Source: Thelonectria olida (lineage: Eukaryota > Ascomycota > Sordariomycetes > Hypocreales > Nectriaceae). From it: 64,000 nucleotides of DNA. Positions within the stretch are counted from its first letter, which is position 1. The number at the start of each line of letters is the position of its first letter. The stretch covers positions 1 to 64,000 of the forward strand of contig JAGPYM010000080.1 of NCBI GenBank assembly GCA_020736575.1, read 5' to 3'. A program made the translations under genes and the position numbers. Below, in pieces: positions 11,308 to 25,315 of the stretch. Below the pieces are notes generated by a model that searched no databases, was not told the DNA's origin, and was given only the letters and a program-made list of their open reading frames with translations.

Positions 11308-12318
11308 CTACAACCAGGGTGATGTCATATTCGGGCCACTCAAGTAGACATTGATCTGCATGGCCTGGAGCTCGTCGTTGTAGTACTGGAGCACTTCGAG
11401 AGTGTCACCCGTGGCTCCGGTGGGAGACAGAAGCGGCAGATTATCCTGGGCTTGCATCTCCTCGTACCACGCCACCTGCGCTTTCTGTGCCGCAGTCATT
11501 TTGTTCGGAATGAAGGCGGAGACGTTCCCATAGTAGGGGTAGACGGTGCCCGGAATGATTCCGCTTGTCACGACGAAGCCCAGCTCCTCGTCAACGACCA
11601 AGGCTACTCGTGCGTTCGTGTCGGTGGGATGATCATCGGGCCAGACGCAACCGAGAGGGTCGCTCGAACCGTTCCCGTACACGCCGGTATCGACGACGTT
11701 CCAGCCCGACTCAGTGAACTGGCAGTCGTCGCTAACGGTGACGGAAAAGTTGCTGGATGTAGCGAAGAGGGCCTCGCTCAGAGCCTCCAACGTTGCCCGG
11801 CTCGCCTTGGTCCGGTTAGCAGGCGGCGACATCAACACTTTATAGTTGGCCGGAAGTTCGGCAGCCGAGAAGGAGAAGCCGTGGTCGCCGCGGTTGCGAT
11901 TAACGAACAGCTCTAGCTCGGTGATCTCCTGGTCGACCACCTTGACTCGGCCCCGGAGGACTGACTGCGTCACGTCGGTGCCTTCGCTGATGTCCAGAGA
12001 GAAGTAAGCAGCGCCGTTGGTCGTGTCGATTGCCAGTAGGCTGGGTGGGCCTGCCCTGGTAACGGTGCGCCATAGGGTCATCATGCTGAGAGCTGCTGGG
12101 TGCGAGTTTTCAGTAGCCTTATAGACAGTGGCCATGGGTAGGCTGTATGGGTCATGCGCCACCATTGAATCCAAGATCTGCGTGACGATGGCTGTCATGG
12201 ACTCCCGGGAGCAGCTATTGTTGGACGTGATCGATGCACTCCTGCCGACTGCCGCGGCGGCGGACGCAGACACGGCGAGGACCAGGGCTGCTGCTGCCTT
12301 CATAAGAATACCTTTCAT
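11308..12318 (-). CDS. secreted protein of DUF8021-like fungal family
   Basis: A single 336-codon exon. Residues 1-23 form a signal peptide (Ala-rich hydrophobic core, AAAAVG boundary). The mature protein begins near a cysteine (CSRESMTAIV) and shows a pattern I associate with DUF8021-type secreted fungal proteins: an N-terminal helical pair (ILDSMVAHDPYSLPMA, then ATENSHP), a beta-rich core, CQFTESG, and several N-glycosylation sequons (NFS, NGS, NVS, NMT). Cysteines are few. No catalytic motif is visible and the role is unknown, possibly an extracellular or cell-wall protein. The plus-strand frame at 11452-11916 is a shadow. A TATA-like element lies ~170 bp upstream. Confidence 0.75.
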   Translation of the reverse strand: MKGILMKAAAALVLAVSASAAAAVGRSASITSNNSCSRESMTAIVTQILDSMVAHDPYSLPMATVYKATENSHPAALSMMTLWRTVTRAGPPSLLAIDTTNGAAYFSLDISEGTDVTQSVLRGRVKVVDQEITELELFVNRNRGDHGFSFSAAELPANYKVLMSPPANRTKASRATLEALSEALFATSSNFSVTVSDDCQFTESGWNVVDTGVYGNGSSDPLGCVWPDDHPTDTNARVALVVDEELGFVVTSGIIPGTVYPYYGNVSAFIPNKMTAAQKAQVAWYEEMQAQDNLPLLSPTGATGDTLEVLQYYNDELQAMQINVYLSGPNMTSPWL

Positions 12319-12486
12319 TGTTGCGGCAGGTTGGGTTTTCTTCTCTTTGGGAAAACAAAGCGATCAGAGCCCAAAAGACAGCGAGAGTCTGAAGATAACC
12401 TTGAGGTCGAGCTGTGGAATGGATGGAAGTGAGTTGTCAAGTAGAAGCTTGAAAGAAAGAGGGCTTTAGACGAAGGGATTGCGTAG

Positions 12487-12494
12487 CTTATATA
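12487..12494 (-). promoter_or_regulatory. TATA-like element upstream of the DUF8021-like gene
   Basis: On the minus strand the bases read TATATAAG, about 170 bp before the ATG at 12318. Position and match are plausible for a core promoter with a long 5' leader; no transcript evidence. Confidence 0.4.
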
Positions 12495-15044
12495 TGTAGT
12501 TGTAGCACCTCCGGGCAAACGAATACCTGACACGGTTGTCGACTGCCATGATCAAGACGCTCAAACGCTGGTCGCTGGGTGACGTTAACCTGAACGCCCA
12601 TGTAAGTTCTTGAGAAGAATCAACAAGTCGTGGTGAGGTCGTATTACTTCCCCCACTTGCCGCCAATCCACCGGCCTCGGCCCAGTGTCGAAGGCGGGGA
12701 GACTGGGCTTCGTGGGAGAATAATAAGGAGCCACGCGGCGTCGGATTCAAACCCCAGTTTCCCCATGTTTCCCGACGGGTGGTCCTTTCTCCACATGCCG
12801 AAAACCTGGGGTATTCACTGCCTTGATCCGATCAGGCAGATGCGTTTGTCCACTGCATGTGGCCAACTCTCGTCTCTCTGCCGATATTGGGCTTATGAGC
12901 TTGGATCTGCCGAATATACTGCCGGTCATCGATTCAGTCGACTGAGGCTGTTTCACGAGGCGTTAGCTACTCTGGATACAGGATAAGCATCAATGGTGTA
13001 TTGATTACGAAAGATAAAAAGGGAATGCCTAGGCTAACGCGGGAGTATCGCGTCCACACTGGCCGCCGTGGGATCCACGGTTCTTATCGACTGCAGCTCG
13101 GGCCGTGACATAAGAATACAGTTTTAGAAGAGATGCTAATATAATTCCCTCTTTGGCTACAAGTAGGTTTTTTCCAGGTCTTGGGGCGGAGGAAAGTGTG
13201 CTTCTTGGACACTGCTCGGAAACTGGAACACGCAAGCTGGTATACCCACGTCCATATCAACGGCTAATCTGTTCAGAGAACTGAGGAACATTTCGAATGT
13301 ACATTCTCACTCAAGGCCAAGGCTAAATCGAGAACGACTTTCGAGTCTCTCTTTTGCTCCGCCCCCGAGGCGACTCTCTTACCCTACCGTGGATCCTATC
13401 AAGATCAGTTCCAACGAGCTAAACTTAGCCAAGGTCGGGTTAGCATCCGTCCAAACCTTGGTTACCTCATAAACATTCAGGAAGGTGGAGCTAACCCGCT
13501 TGAGAAATCCCGTCACACAATAAACACTTGGCTTAAAAACTTCCTCGAAGGAGGCTCCATATGTGCAAGAAAAATACATCTCAAATGGCGGAACCAAGTC
13601 GCTCAACGCCGAGAAAGCTATGAAAGACGAAGTACTGCTACTTCTACAGAGTATTATAGCGATACGTCAAAAGTAGAGTAAGCAGTCTCTCGTATATTCT
13701 TGACCCGTTTAATATGAGAACGATTTTCAACAACTCTTGGCCTACCAGGTTTCCCCGGCCTCTTCCGGATGGACATTCGTAGGAAATTACTTAATAGTAA
13801 GACGTGATCCAAGCCATCCCAGCCTCTGGAAGCCTACGGCTGCCGGTAGTGTAATGAAACCAATGTATTTCTGATTAACATTTCGCTTGATAAGGATGAT
13901 CTGTATGTATCTTCCATGGGGAGAAAGACACTTTTAATTTAAGGATATTTTGAAGGGGCCAAGCAAGCAGCAGGGAAAACAACGAACAGCCGAAAAGGCT
14001 AGAAAGAAAATATCCGTTCGAAAGGGCTAGTTGGGTCGGGTCTGCAGCGGCAAGGTCAGTCGGAAAGGAAAGGAAGGGAAGGTCGGTCTAGCGGAAAGGA
14101 ACGAAATAAGTCATAACAATCAAAAGACATGTACATACAGGTACAGGTACCCGGGCCCGTCTCCCGGGTCAAGGTCATGGTTCCGCTTGCAGGCGACCCA
14201 CGGACATATCACCTGCACTCTCACCAACTGAACTGGTAACATAAGACCGTATTGCTCCTACCATTTAGGACGTCAGTAAGTGCCAACCTCAACTTCAATT
14301 GCTCTCCAAAACATAATCATAGTAGCACAGGCTTCTGCGTGCATGATGTAATACCTGAGGGATCCAGCCACCTGCAATCTCATTGTAACACTGTTGCAAT
14401 ACGCAAGGGATTTACTATTCTCTTGGCTTTGACCAGTCTTGGCTGTACGACGGTGGTTGGGTTATCTGAGCTTGTCATGGTTGCCGTATGTGGATGCCAA
14501 GCTCGCCCAGTCAAAGCGAAGTGAGACTGAAATGCGCAAGAATTGACGCCTATGTTTCTGCAAGAGAGGAAAAGGAGCAGCTCCAAAATCGATTCTTTCA
14601 GCTCCTGACTCGGGGAACGACGAGCGGGATGACCAAACGGTAATGGGGCGTGCTCATGATGACGGTACTTTAGCTACGCCGCCCAGTTTAATTAATGCCA
14701 AGGAAGACAATCCTAACAGTGGGGATTTCTGCAAGATGTCAGACTTGTGAGGCATATTACGCAACGGGCCGTGACGATTACCCGCAGTTCCCATTAGCGA
14801 CGGCTTGGATCGTGCAATGGTTGGTCGGTTGGAGGCGACATCATCATGGCTCGTGAACAAGATCCCTGTGGCCCGTAAATATATGACAATCTGGTTCCGA
14901 AACTATGCATTCGGGTGGGGGGGTTATTCAAGCTGACGTTGAGCTGAGAGGTGCGAAGTACATAATGAGCCAAAGCTCATCAACCTTCACCGAACCTTTC
15001 TTTGAGATGCTCAACCTTCATCTTTGTTCAGAGCTTCCATCATA
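12495..15044. other. 2.5-kb gene-poor stretch
   Basis: No recognisable gene. A plus-strand frame at about 13365-13625 without a start codon reads smoothly (for example NPLEKSRHTINTWLKNFLEG) and could be an old coding fragment, family unknown. 13930-14110 is purine-rich (runs of GAAAGG/AAGGAA) and low in complexity. 14940-15040 should contain the promoter of the S33 hydrolase. Confidence 0.4.
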
Positions 15045-16838
15045 ATGAGGCCTCAGCACAGCAGCATTCTCGGTGCGTTCCTCTTGGGCACCGCCAAGGC
15101 CTTGGCTTCGCCCGAGAGCCACCTATCGTCTGCTATCGAGGCTCGCTCCTCGTCTCTGGATTGGGCTCCTTGTGAGCTCGATCTCCCCGGCGACATCAAG
15201 AACGCAATGAGAGAGCCAGGGGACTGCGCCACTCTCCAGGTCCCCCTCGACTACACCAACCAGGCTTCTAGCAAGACGATTGATCTCCAGCTGATTCGGT
15301 TCAACGCTACTAAAGAGCCGTTCAAGGGAAGTGTCTTGTGGAACCCCGGTGGTCCTGGAATCTCTGGTATTGAGACGCTCGCGTTTCTTGGTCCAGACTT
15401 TCGCGAGTAAGTAGAGTCATGGCAGACAATGCTACGCCGTGCTGACACTCGTATACAAGCATTCTTGGGGGTCACAACCACGTCATTTCATTCGATCCTC
15501 GGTAAGTCAAACGTTCTGCTCTATGCGTCGTATACTGAGGCTGCAAAAGCGGTACTGGCAGAACCATCCCGTTCTCATGCAGCAAGACGTCCAGTTATTC
15601 CACCCCGTCCCGCCGAAGCCAGAAGCCGCTACCTCAGGCGGATCTGTGGCCGGATGTAAAGAAGGAGAAATGGGAGAGCATGACAGAATTGGCCGATCGG
15701 TGTTACGAGACTGAGCAGGAGCATGGCCGTTACCTTGGGACAGCTTTCACGGCCCGGGACATGATGCAAATTGTTGATGCTCTCGGCGAAGACGGAAAGC
15801 TGAGGTACTGGGGCATCTCCTACGGCACAATCCTGGGACAAGTCGTGGCCTCCATGTTTCCTGATCGAATGGCTAGGGTTCTTCTTGACTCCAACTCGCT
15901 CGCTGACGCTTATCTCACGTCTACCGGCACTGGGGGCCCTCGTGATGCTGAGAAATCTCTGATGCACTTTTTCGACGAATGCGTCGAGATCGGGCCCGAG
16001 ACTTGTCGACTTGCTAATTACTCTGGGCCTAGCACAACCAGCCAGCATCTCAGAACCGCCGTGGTGGACCTCTTCCAAAAGTTGATCGACACTCCGGAGC
16101 TCCCAACCGACTCCGGCCTTTCGCCAACCGAGTTTCCGTATGGAGGCAACTCTATCCTTCAGCAGTTAAAATACGCTCTTCTCAATGAGCTGTCTAGTCC
16201 CCTGACGTACTCAGCCACTGCCGAGATCCTGTCATACGCATTGGAAGGCAACTACAAGAAGGCTTTGAGTGTGTACCAAGAGGTTCCGTCGGAGTGGAAC
16301 CTGGGCACACAATCATTTAGCGGCATTGCATGCTCTGATTCGTCGTTCCGCGTCGACACGCCAGAAGACCTTTACTCCATGTATCAATCGCATTTGGCCG
16401 AGAGCTCCCTCGGAGATGCGATAGCCGCCGACTACATGGGGTGTTGTGCCTGGCGATTCGATGCCGCAGAGGGCATCAACACAAATGAGCTCCGTAACGT
16501 CAACACAAGCTATCCTGTTCTCGTCATCAACGGGGCTTACGATCCTATTACTCCACTGAGCTTTGCCTGGCAAGTATCTTCGCGGTTTAGAGGGAGCCGA
16601 ATGTTGGTACATGAAGGAGTCGGGGTAAGCAATGTCCCCGGCCAAGATTTACTCTCGTGGTTTGAGCTAACTGCTGTCTGAACAGCATGGCGTGACTTCA
16701 CATGCTTCGAACTGTACCCTCGATGCTATTGCCGAGTACTTTAAGGAGGGCACCCTGCCAGAAGTAGGCACCGTTTGCAAGCCCAACATGTCAGCGTTTG
16801 CATACGCAAAGTACGTAGCAGCCCTTCGTCAAAGCTAG
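15045..16838 (+). CDS. secreted alpha/beta hydrolase, peptidase S33 (TAP-like C-terminal) family
   Basis: Exons 15045-15406, 15460-15501, 15550-16624 and 16686-16838 encode 543 residues. An ATG at 15024 is also in frame; 15045 is preferred because a compact signal peptide follows directly (SSILGAFLLGTAKALA). The fold signature is complete: oxyanion-hole loop WNPGGPGISG, nucleophile elbow GISYGT (Ser ~225), Asp ~466 in GAYDPITP, and His ~494 opening HGVTSH in the last exon. The C-terminal half is the TAP-like extension of tripeptidyl-aminopeptidase-type enzymes. The protein should be an extracellular exopeptidase or esterase; the substrate cannot be read from sequence. Four cysteines near the C-terminus (CCAW, NCTLD, VCKP) fit disulfides. 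Confidence 0.88.
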
Positions 16839-17244
16839 GAGATGGAGCACGGTCACGCTCTGAGAAGGTGACTGCGGGGGATTGAGTCGCGCTCCATATG
16901 ATTGAGAGTCTGAGAACACTCGTTTTATCAAAAGCGCGGACGGGCTCTGATCCAATGTCGAGCTCTCTGCGACGATTTCGTTACTCTTATAATAGCAGGG
17001 GCCTTTACGATCGATGATTTTTATTATTGTGTAAACTCTTTGGTGTATTTTGCTGCCTGGTTGCGTTGCTCTATTTCCATTAGTTAATAAGGTTCCTTGA
17101 GTAAGGTTTACTCGGCAGGGACTTTCACCTTGAGACCAACCGTGAGCCATATTGAGACGCTTATTGTGATAGATACAAGGCTAGGGTTTGGCCTGTATCG
17201 ACCTCTATTGTGTGCCTAGATTATCGGCTTTTTTAACAATAATA

Positions 17245-19173
<1,929 letters not shown>

Positions 19174-20965
19174 TTGAATCGCTTGATCGCCTCATTGAGA
19201 GGGCTTTCACTATTTTCTAATCTTTCTAGATCTTCATCTGTTCCCGAAGAGTGTTTCAAGAAAGCTCTAGATGTCGCTCGCTGCGCGTGCAATGATGAGG
19301 CACTAGCCAAATGGCAGGCTAGCAGCAGGATAGAGGACATCTTTGAGTCTCTGAAGGACGCGGAACTCAAGTACAGAGGCCGAGACATTGGAAAAGTTTA
19401 GAAATGGATAGCAAGGCTATCAGAAAAATCATGTTTTACGGCCAGAGCCTTGTCGTTATCGCTCAACATCATCCCGAGTATGTGTCGCTCGCATGGGGTA
19501 CAATCAAATTTCTACTCGTGGTAAGTGAAACAACGACTCGACGTTGCCATCGTTTAGGGGTCTTTCCGCTGATTACATGGAAACGGGGCGTTCTTAATCA
19601 TGAATCACTGGTTAAAGAGCTTTGCAAGGCCCTTTCTCGGGTTGCCAATACTCTCGGGCATGTCCAACTCAACTTGCTCTTACATCCGAACGAAGCAATG
19701 CGTGAAAAGGCCTCGGCACTTTATCTTCACATCATAGAGTTTGTGACGCGCGCTACCCAATGCTATCAGAAGCGACGAGCCACAAGGGCTCTCTTGGTTC
19801 TCAGCAGCCCATTCCAACTGAAATTCAGAAACATAGTAGACGACTTTTTAGATACAAGTCGCTTTGTCGACAGACTCGCGCTAAGCTTGAGCCAAGTAGA
19901 AGTCCGCCAAATGCGTATTGAAGTGACTGAAACACGGAAGCTGACCGAGGAGATCAAAACAGCACTTAACGGTAAGGATACAACGAGTCTGATTTTCCAG
20001 TGACAAGTCTAACACTAGCACCTAGCATTCAGTCAAATTCACCGTTGTAAGCTTCTTGATACGAACGGGAAAATCTCAGAGGTTCAATTCTCACAGATTC
20101 TGGATTTTCTAGCCAACTCCTTACTGCCTAACCCGGAGTTCATGCGTCAGCATTATGCACCCAGGAGAAATGTTCGCCGTCGAAAGAAGGCCACGCACAG
20201 CATTCTTCCTTGAGTTCCTCGCAACTCCAGAAGTGGGGAGCCTTAATAGAATCTTCTCAGATATTGATTCACGGCTCTTTCAGGAACCGTCACCTCGCGA
20301 GGGATTTCACGACTGATATGATGGATGTTATCTCGGATGCTGGGGTTCCTGTTGTCTGGGCTTTGAATTCGTCTCGCGACGCCCCCACGCCTCTGGCGTC
20401 AATCGATGTTTTGAAATCCATCACATTGCAAGTCCTCAGACTCAATCACACTATGCTCAATGAACGCTCTGCATCGCTGAATGCGGCACGGTTTCAGAGC
20501 ACTATCACAGAGGCTGGGTGCTTCTCACTACTGGGAGCTGCCTTAGAGGGCTTGCAGCAGTTATACATCGTTCTCGACCTGGAACTATTGGACAAAATTA
20601 AGACGTCGTGCTGCCATACCTGGTTACAGGAATTCCCTCGTCTCTTTAAGTCCCTTAGCACGAGGAACATTCATACTCTGTTAAAAGTGGCCTTCGTCAG
20701 CCCTTTGGGGAGGAAGCAATATCCGCCAGACCAGACCTTGGGAAATTCAGTGATCAAGCTTACCCCAAATCATCAGGCATACGAAAGCGTTCTGTGGGGA
20801 ATGGGAAACTTGAGAGCAAGAACAGGCGCAAGGCAAGTTAGTAGCGGCATTTCAGAACGCACGGAACAGGGTGGGAAAGGATTGAGGGGATTTAATAACG
20901 AGAGGGAGAACCTAGGCAGCATGATAATACAGAGTGAGGTTTATATGCATCTACTGCCTTTTTGA
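19174..20965 (+). pseudogene. decayed DUF7708 STAND-like gene
   Basis: Conserved blocks of the DUF7708 STAND-like family run in order: ALAKWQASSRIEDIF (19174-19398), KIMFYGQSLVVIAQHHPEYV and WGTIKFLLV, VNHESLVKELCKALSR-like sequence, a helical stretch to ~19970, LLPNPEFMRQHY (~20120), then RHLARDFTTDMMDVI, VPVVWALNSSRDAPTP, IDVLKSITLQVLRLNH and LQQLYIVLDLELLD (20280-20600). An intron at ~19971-20029 fits. The frame is broken by a TAG at 19399-19401, a shift at ~19425-19435, and a TGA with frame change at 20211-20213. No classic P-loop is seen in the second half. It is probably a dead paralogue of the class at 1-2227; a shortened product from ATG 19404 cannot be excluded. Confidence 0.7.
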
Positions 20966-21159
20966 TTAAAATGAAAATATAGACAAATAATGGGAATATA
21001 TATACTTCCGGCTAACCTATTATATATGTTTAGTAGCAATCTGTATCTATTTAATCTTAGGTTGTAAACGGGAGGTAAAGGGCCAAGACAAATCGACTAA
21101 TACAAATTTGCATCAGAAGCTTCGAGCTTTGTCAATAAGTAAAGACATTGAGTTCAAGA

Positions 21160-21749
21160 TGTTGTGACAGGCCAAGCTGCAGTCCATTATTGATGCGATA
21201 CCCGAGGCTCATCTGGAGGCGCTCCTCCGCAAAGAGAATACCATCCACAGTACGGGAGCCAAGCCTTTCGTCTGTCCGAACGAGTCAATGCCCCGCCGCC
21301 ATATCATACATCAATCCTCCATCACTCACGATCAACAAAAACGAGCAGCAGCAGATAGAAGATCGGGACGACCACAACAGTCCGATCGCCCTAATGTGGA
21401 CCGAGCTCAAAGAACTGCAAGGTCGGGGCAAGCAACTCCAGGCACTGGCCGACAACCAGGAACAGGACACCGAGAACTGAAACAGGAGGTTGAGTAATAG
21501 TGAGAGCATTAGCAGCAACCCAGATGACCTAAACCCCACCTCTTAGAAACGGTCCAGACCGATACACAATGGTTGCAACGGGGTACTGCTGAATTTCACA
21601 ATGAAGCCGAATACGTAGAGGCTAACCTGGACAATACTGCTAAAGAGTATTCCAGACACACCGAGCGTTATGCGCGCTTTAAGGATGATGCATAAGGTAA
21701 CTAGCCATAGGTCCACGGTGAAGCGGATGCCTACAGCAATGCAGTCTTG
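21160..21749 (+). pseudogene. coding-like coiled-coil remnant, family unknown
   Basis: Consecutive frames read as amphipathic, charged helices: LQSIIDAIPEAHLEALLRKE (~21181), WTELKELQGRGKQLQALADN (~21395), then DTQWLQRGTAEFHNEAEYV and a KEYSRHTERYARFKDDA-like stretch (~21560-21690). Stop codons near 21478 and 21545 interrupt them. The character is of a coiled-coil protein gene that has lost its frame. It could be the former C-terminus of the STAND-like gene upstream or a separate gene. I do not recognise it. Confidence 0.35.
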
Positions 21750-22130
21750 CATCTGCAAGTGGAAGGCTCAAAGTTGATCAAAGAGTCAAGAAATGCATCG
21801 AACCACACATGGAACATTCTCGGGTCAACCAATTTTCTTATTAACTAACCCGACTTTTTCGGCTTTCGGTTTCGAATGAAGCATATGACTATGTCCTTGA
21901 GCCTCTCAGCATTGAATCGATTGACAGGTTTCTGAGGAACTCGATATCTGCATCGCCGCCAGCATTAATGACCACACGAACTTGAGCCTGGCACCCCACA
22001 GTCTCGCTACTTCTAGCGCTTGGTCTATGTTAGAGGTCCAAGGTGTTATCTAGGTAGTTAGGGCAAGTCTTGGCCATTGCTGCGTGCCGGCCTCGATAAG
22101 TTCTGGACTCCAAGCGTCCCCCTTCATCTA

Positions 22131-22812
22131 TTAGTCGTTGAACGTGACTGTGCCGCCATAGCCGTCTTGAGAGAACGGGATTCGAGAGTTGTATTTGCGG
22201 ACGAATGTTTCATAGCGGGCAATACTGAACAAGCCCATGTGAAAGAACCTGTCAAGTCAAACTATCAGCCGTGACGCTTCAGACTGGGATGGAGTTGTAA
22301 GTACACAGGTCACCTACATTTGTACCACACAACAAGCGAACAGAGCGCGGTTTCTGTAGAGTTTACGCCTATCATCGGGTGACAGGTCGCCGAAGTCGAT
22401 GGTGCAGCCTGATAGAAGCATCGTGGTACCGGCACCAAAATACACAATCCATGTCAGAAGATCGATGCCGACACAGGCACTGGGGTGGATGCCACGACGG
22501 CCTTGCCGGACGGTAAGACAAATAGCCTCAGCAAAACTCCAGAAAAAGGCAACGCCTGTCTGATAACCCACAAGCACAGAGTCAGTACAATGCAAGAAAC
22601 CAAAGATATGTCCGACGCACAATGAAGATAATCACATCAAAAAGGGAAAAGAACCAGCTAACGCGGAAGCGAGTTAAGCAAAAGATGATGATGCAAGTCA
22701 AAATAGAGCAGATGCGCAAGGTCAGCTTCGCCACCCATATATAGGGAGGAGAAACATAGACGGCAGGGGTATGGTTGCTCTGCGGCAGAAGTGGTTGTTG
22801 AGGGTTAGACAT
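22131..22812 (-). CDS. small multi-spanning membrane protein
   Basis: Exons 22812-22621, 22559-22318 and 22248-22131 encode 183 residues. Donors are GTGCGT and GTAGGT, acceptors CAG. The N-terminus is cytoplasmic-looking (NPQQPLLPQ), followed by hydrophobic segments at ~27-48 (LTLRICSILTCIIIFCL), ~52-75, ~90-115 (IDLLTWIVYFGAG) and ~145-160, so about four membrane helices. The RQGRRGIHPSACVGIDLL loop resembles small four-helix (MARVEL-like) fungal membrane proteins where a GRRGIHPGAHVG-type loop precedes the third helix. The C-tail is polar. Location is probably plasma membrane; function unknown. A TATATA element sits ~50 bp upstream of the ATG. Confidence 0.7.
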
Positions 22813-22861
22813 TTGGGGTTACTGTTCATGCGATTGCTTGATGATTCTGATGCCGATGGCG

Positions 22862-22869
22862 ATATATAA
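22862..22869 (-). promoter_or_regulatory. TATA element of the small membrane protein gene
   Basis: TATATA-type stretch about 50 bp before the minus-strand ATG at 22812, in the expected core-promoter range. Confidence 0.45.
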
Positions 22870-24726
22870 TGCCGTTTAAATGAGTACACAATTCAATAAG
22901 AGTAATTGATGTTGGGGAGATGGAGCAACTTTACCCCGACCTGCTGACGGTTGGGGAGGTAAAAACGCTATGCCACGTCATGCCTGCTTTGCTGAGTCTG
23001 CCATGGTCTGATCCTGACTTATGATAGGTTCTGGTTCAGTTGGCCAAAGAGGCGAAGCAAGGCAACCAACACGAGGCTGATTTGTGCCAGGATAGCTCGG
23101 CACAAATGATCTGATGTGGTTAGAATATGAAGTGTGGGACGTTTTCAGGCGCTCAGATATAGCATTGGTATTTCTCTGATTTGAGGCAGGCTGTATCAAT
23201 ATAAATAGAAACTCGAGACAAGTACGATTTGGCTGCAAATGTTTTCACTCAGGTGGCCCTGGAGATATATATAAAACCCTGCCACTTTTTCTTATTCAAT
23301 GGTTTCAAATAACACTGTCGCCTCCAGCTGCACATGGCGGTACACTCCTTGTATTTGCGATATAATGGGTCAGGTAGTCCTTTTTGCCGAGGAGTACCTG
23401 AGAGTACCAGAAAAGTTGTCGTTTCTGAATGAGGAGTGCGCCGCAGCGAATCTATTTGGCATTTGTGGCGGCAATTGGACCCGGACTCGGGGCGCATTCT
23501 CAGGGCCATGAGAAAGCTCCCAATTTCAGGACCAAACGGAGCTCGGAGATGAGCCCATCGGTTCTTTCCCGAGTCGCAACATCAGCATGCCCAGATCATT
23601 GACCGGCCGTAGCCATGCTGCCAATAGGGGTTCTCTCAATCTTCAAGATCGTCCAGTTGCTCAGTTGGCCTATTCCAAGGTTGCTGAGAGCTGGACTATC
23701 ATTGGGGTTCATATTGACTGCTTATCATAAGAAATGGATCGACTTCAATGCTGTCTATCTCCTCGAACTGCACTAGCCTTTCCCCCGGCCCCATGCTGAG
23801 GAGGATGTTTAAGCCTAAGGCCTGTTTACATCATTAGGTGGGTTGTCATGTAGGGCCTTCCTGGCAACTTTAACAGTCTCTTGCAAATCTTCTAGGTCAA
23901 ATCATTGCGCAAGTATTTCATGGAGCCCCAATCCCCGCGTGTTTAGCCAGGTAATTGACTTGGGAAGGCCCCTACTCACCTATGTGAGGCCGCAAGCCAA
24001 CAGCGGAACGCAGCAAATGGTCGCTGAGTCAGCAATGCGGTGCCGTCGACTGTCATGACGGCTTATAATACATAGCATATCATTAACACTCGCTATTATC
24101 AATCACGTCTAATGTAATACGGCAACCACGACGCGAACAGCATCCATGATCCATGAGGCATCACGGGGCCATCTCCAGGCGGCTATCCGATATTCCCCAC
24201 TTTGCCCTACTCGCGCAGTCGGCGCAGTCCCAATCGAAATACTAAGAAAAAGCCTTCCACAAGCGCACCGTGGTTCGAGGCGGCTCTAGGAATCTGCCAG
24301 CATGCCCAGGACGTCACTGCGCACGCGGGAAAGAAGGCAGACGAGGCAGATGAATACGATTCGTGGCGGAAGCTCCTTATAATGTAGGGATAAGAAGGCA
24401 AGTTGAAAAGCACCTGAGGGGTGCTGCCTGTCTCATCTGTTTGCTCCGGTCATGTTTCTCCAATTACCTCAGGATAACTTGGCGAGGCCTCGCATATGTG
24501 AGGCCAGTGGTACGCGGTTGTGATCTTGGCTGGTTTATGGCACCGATATCGCTAGGGTATCACACTGGAGGGACTGCTCATGCAGGCCACGGCGGCAGAC
24601 CCGTGTGGAACGTTCTCTAGGTCCATTTGAGTATCGTCCTGAGAAAGATCGGCAGCTATAATTGCACCTTGTTTAGAGACAGCAGCAGAACTGAAACCTC
24701 TGATATTAAGACAGCTTTATAGCGTT
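22870..24726. other. intergenic, no gene recognised
   Basis: Frames up to ~86 codons on both strands match nothing I know. A plus-strand frame at 23299-23511 has several cysteines (CTWRYTPCICD, ICGGNWT) but no convincing signal peptide or gene structure. Confidence 0.35.
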
Positions 24727-25015
24727 ATGGTGGGACAGAAGTTGTATGATGTGATTCTGCAAAAATTTGGGTCACGCTTGTCCCCTGAGGATTTTTGTAG
24801 CTATGTGTTTAAGCCCTCGGACTCACGCTTGGCTTCGGTCTGTTCTTTGCCGCTGAAGAGGAACAATTGCTCGGCGGCGTTGTGGACGAATCCGATTACT
24901 GGCGTATCCTAAAGATCAGATTCGAGTACGGGTCATGTATGACCGGCCAAACTCCTTTCTTGGAAGTAGTGGTAAGGATCATCCAGAATGACCTGAGCGT
25001 TGGCATTGCAGGTTG
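24727..25015 (+). pseudogene. frameshifted coding remnant, family unknown
   Basis: Frame 1 reads LYDVILQKFGSRLSPEDFC and SYVFKPSD, then continues in another frame as LTLGFGLFFAAEEEQLLGG, SDYWRILKIRFEYG and RIIQNDLSVGIAG before a TGA at 25013-25015. The two parts join into one globular-looking sequence if a shift near 24815 is allowed. No domain is recognised. Confidence 0.35.
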
Positions 25016-25315
25016 ACTCCAGCGACGAGCGACTCACTGGCTCTGCCAATGCCAGGGCGACTAATTGGTAACAAGGGTCGGAATTGATACGAGAAATAGG
25101 TTAAGTGACCGGCTAAGAACACTCGCCAAGCCTCACAGGGTAGTATTTCAAGATGTAAATAGTCAAAGTGCTATCGGCATAAGGAAGGTGGATATACTAA
25201 TACGAGCACCTTGATTCTTGTGATAACGCTTGATCAATCAGGCCTGCTTATAGGTACAAGTAGACGGATCGCCGCACCCATTTCAGTCCGCTTGGTTGAC
25301 CTTCTAGCAAATTAG

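Noticed and set aside
11452..11916. 154-codon plus-strand frame
   Set aside because: Antisense to the signal-peptide-bearing DUF8021-like gene, no domain.
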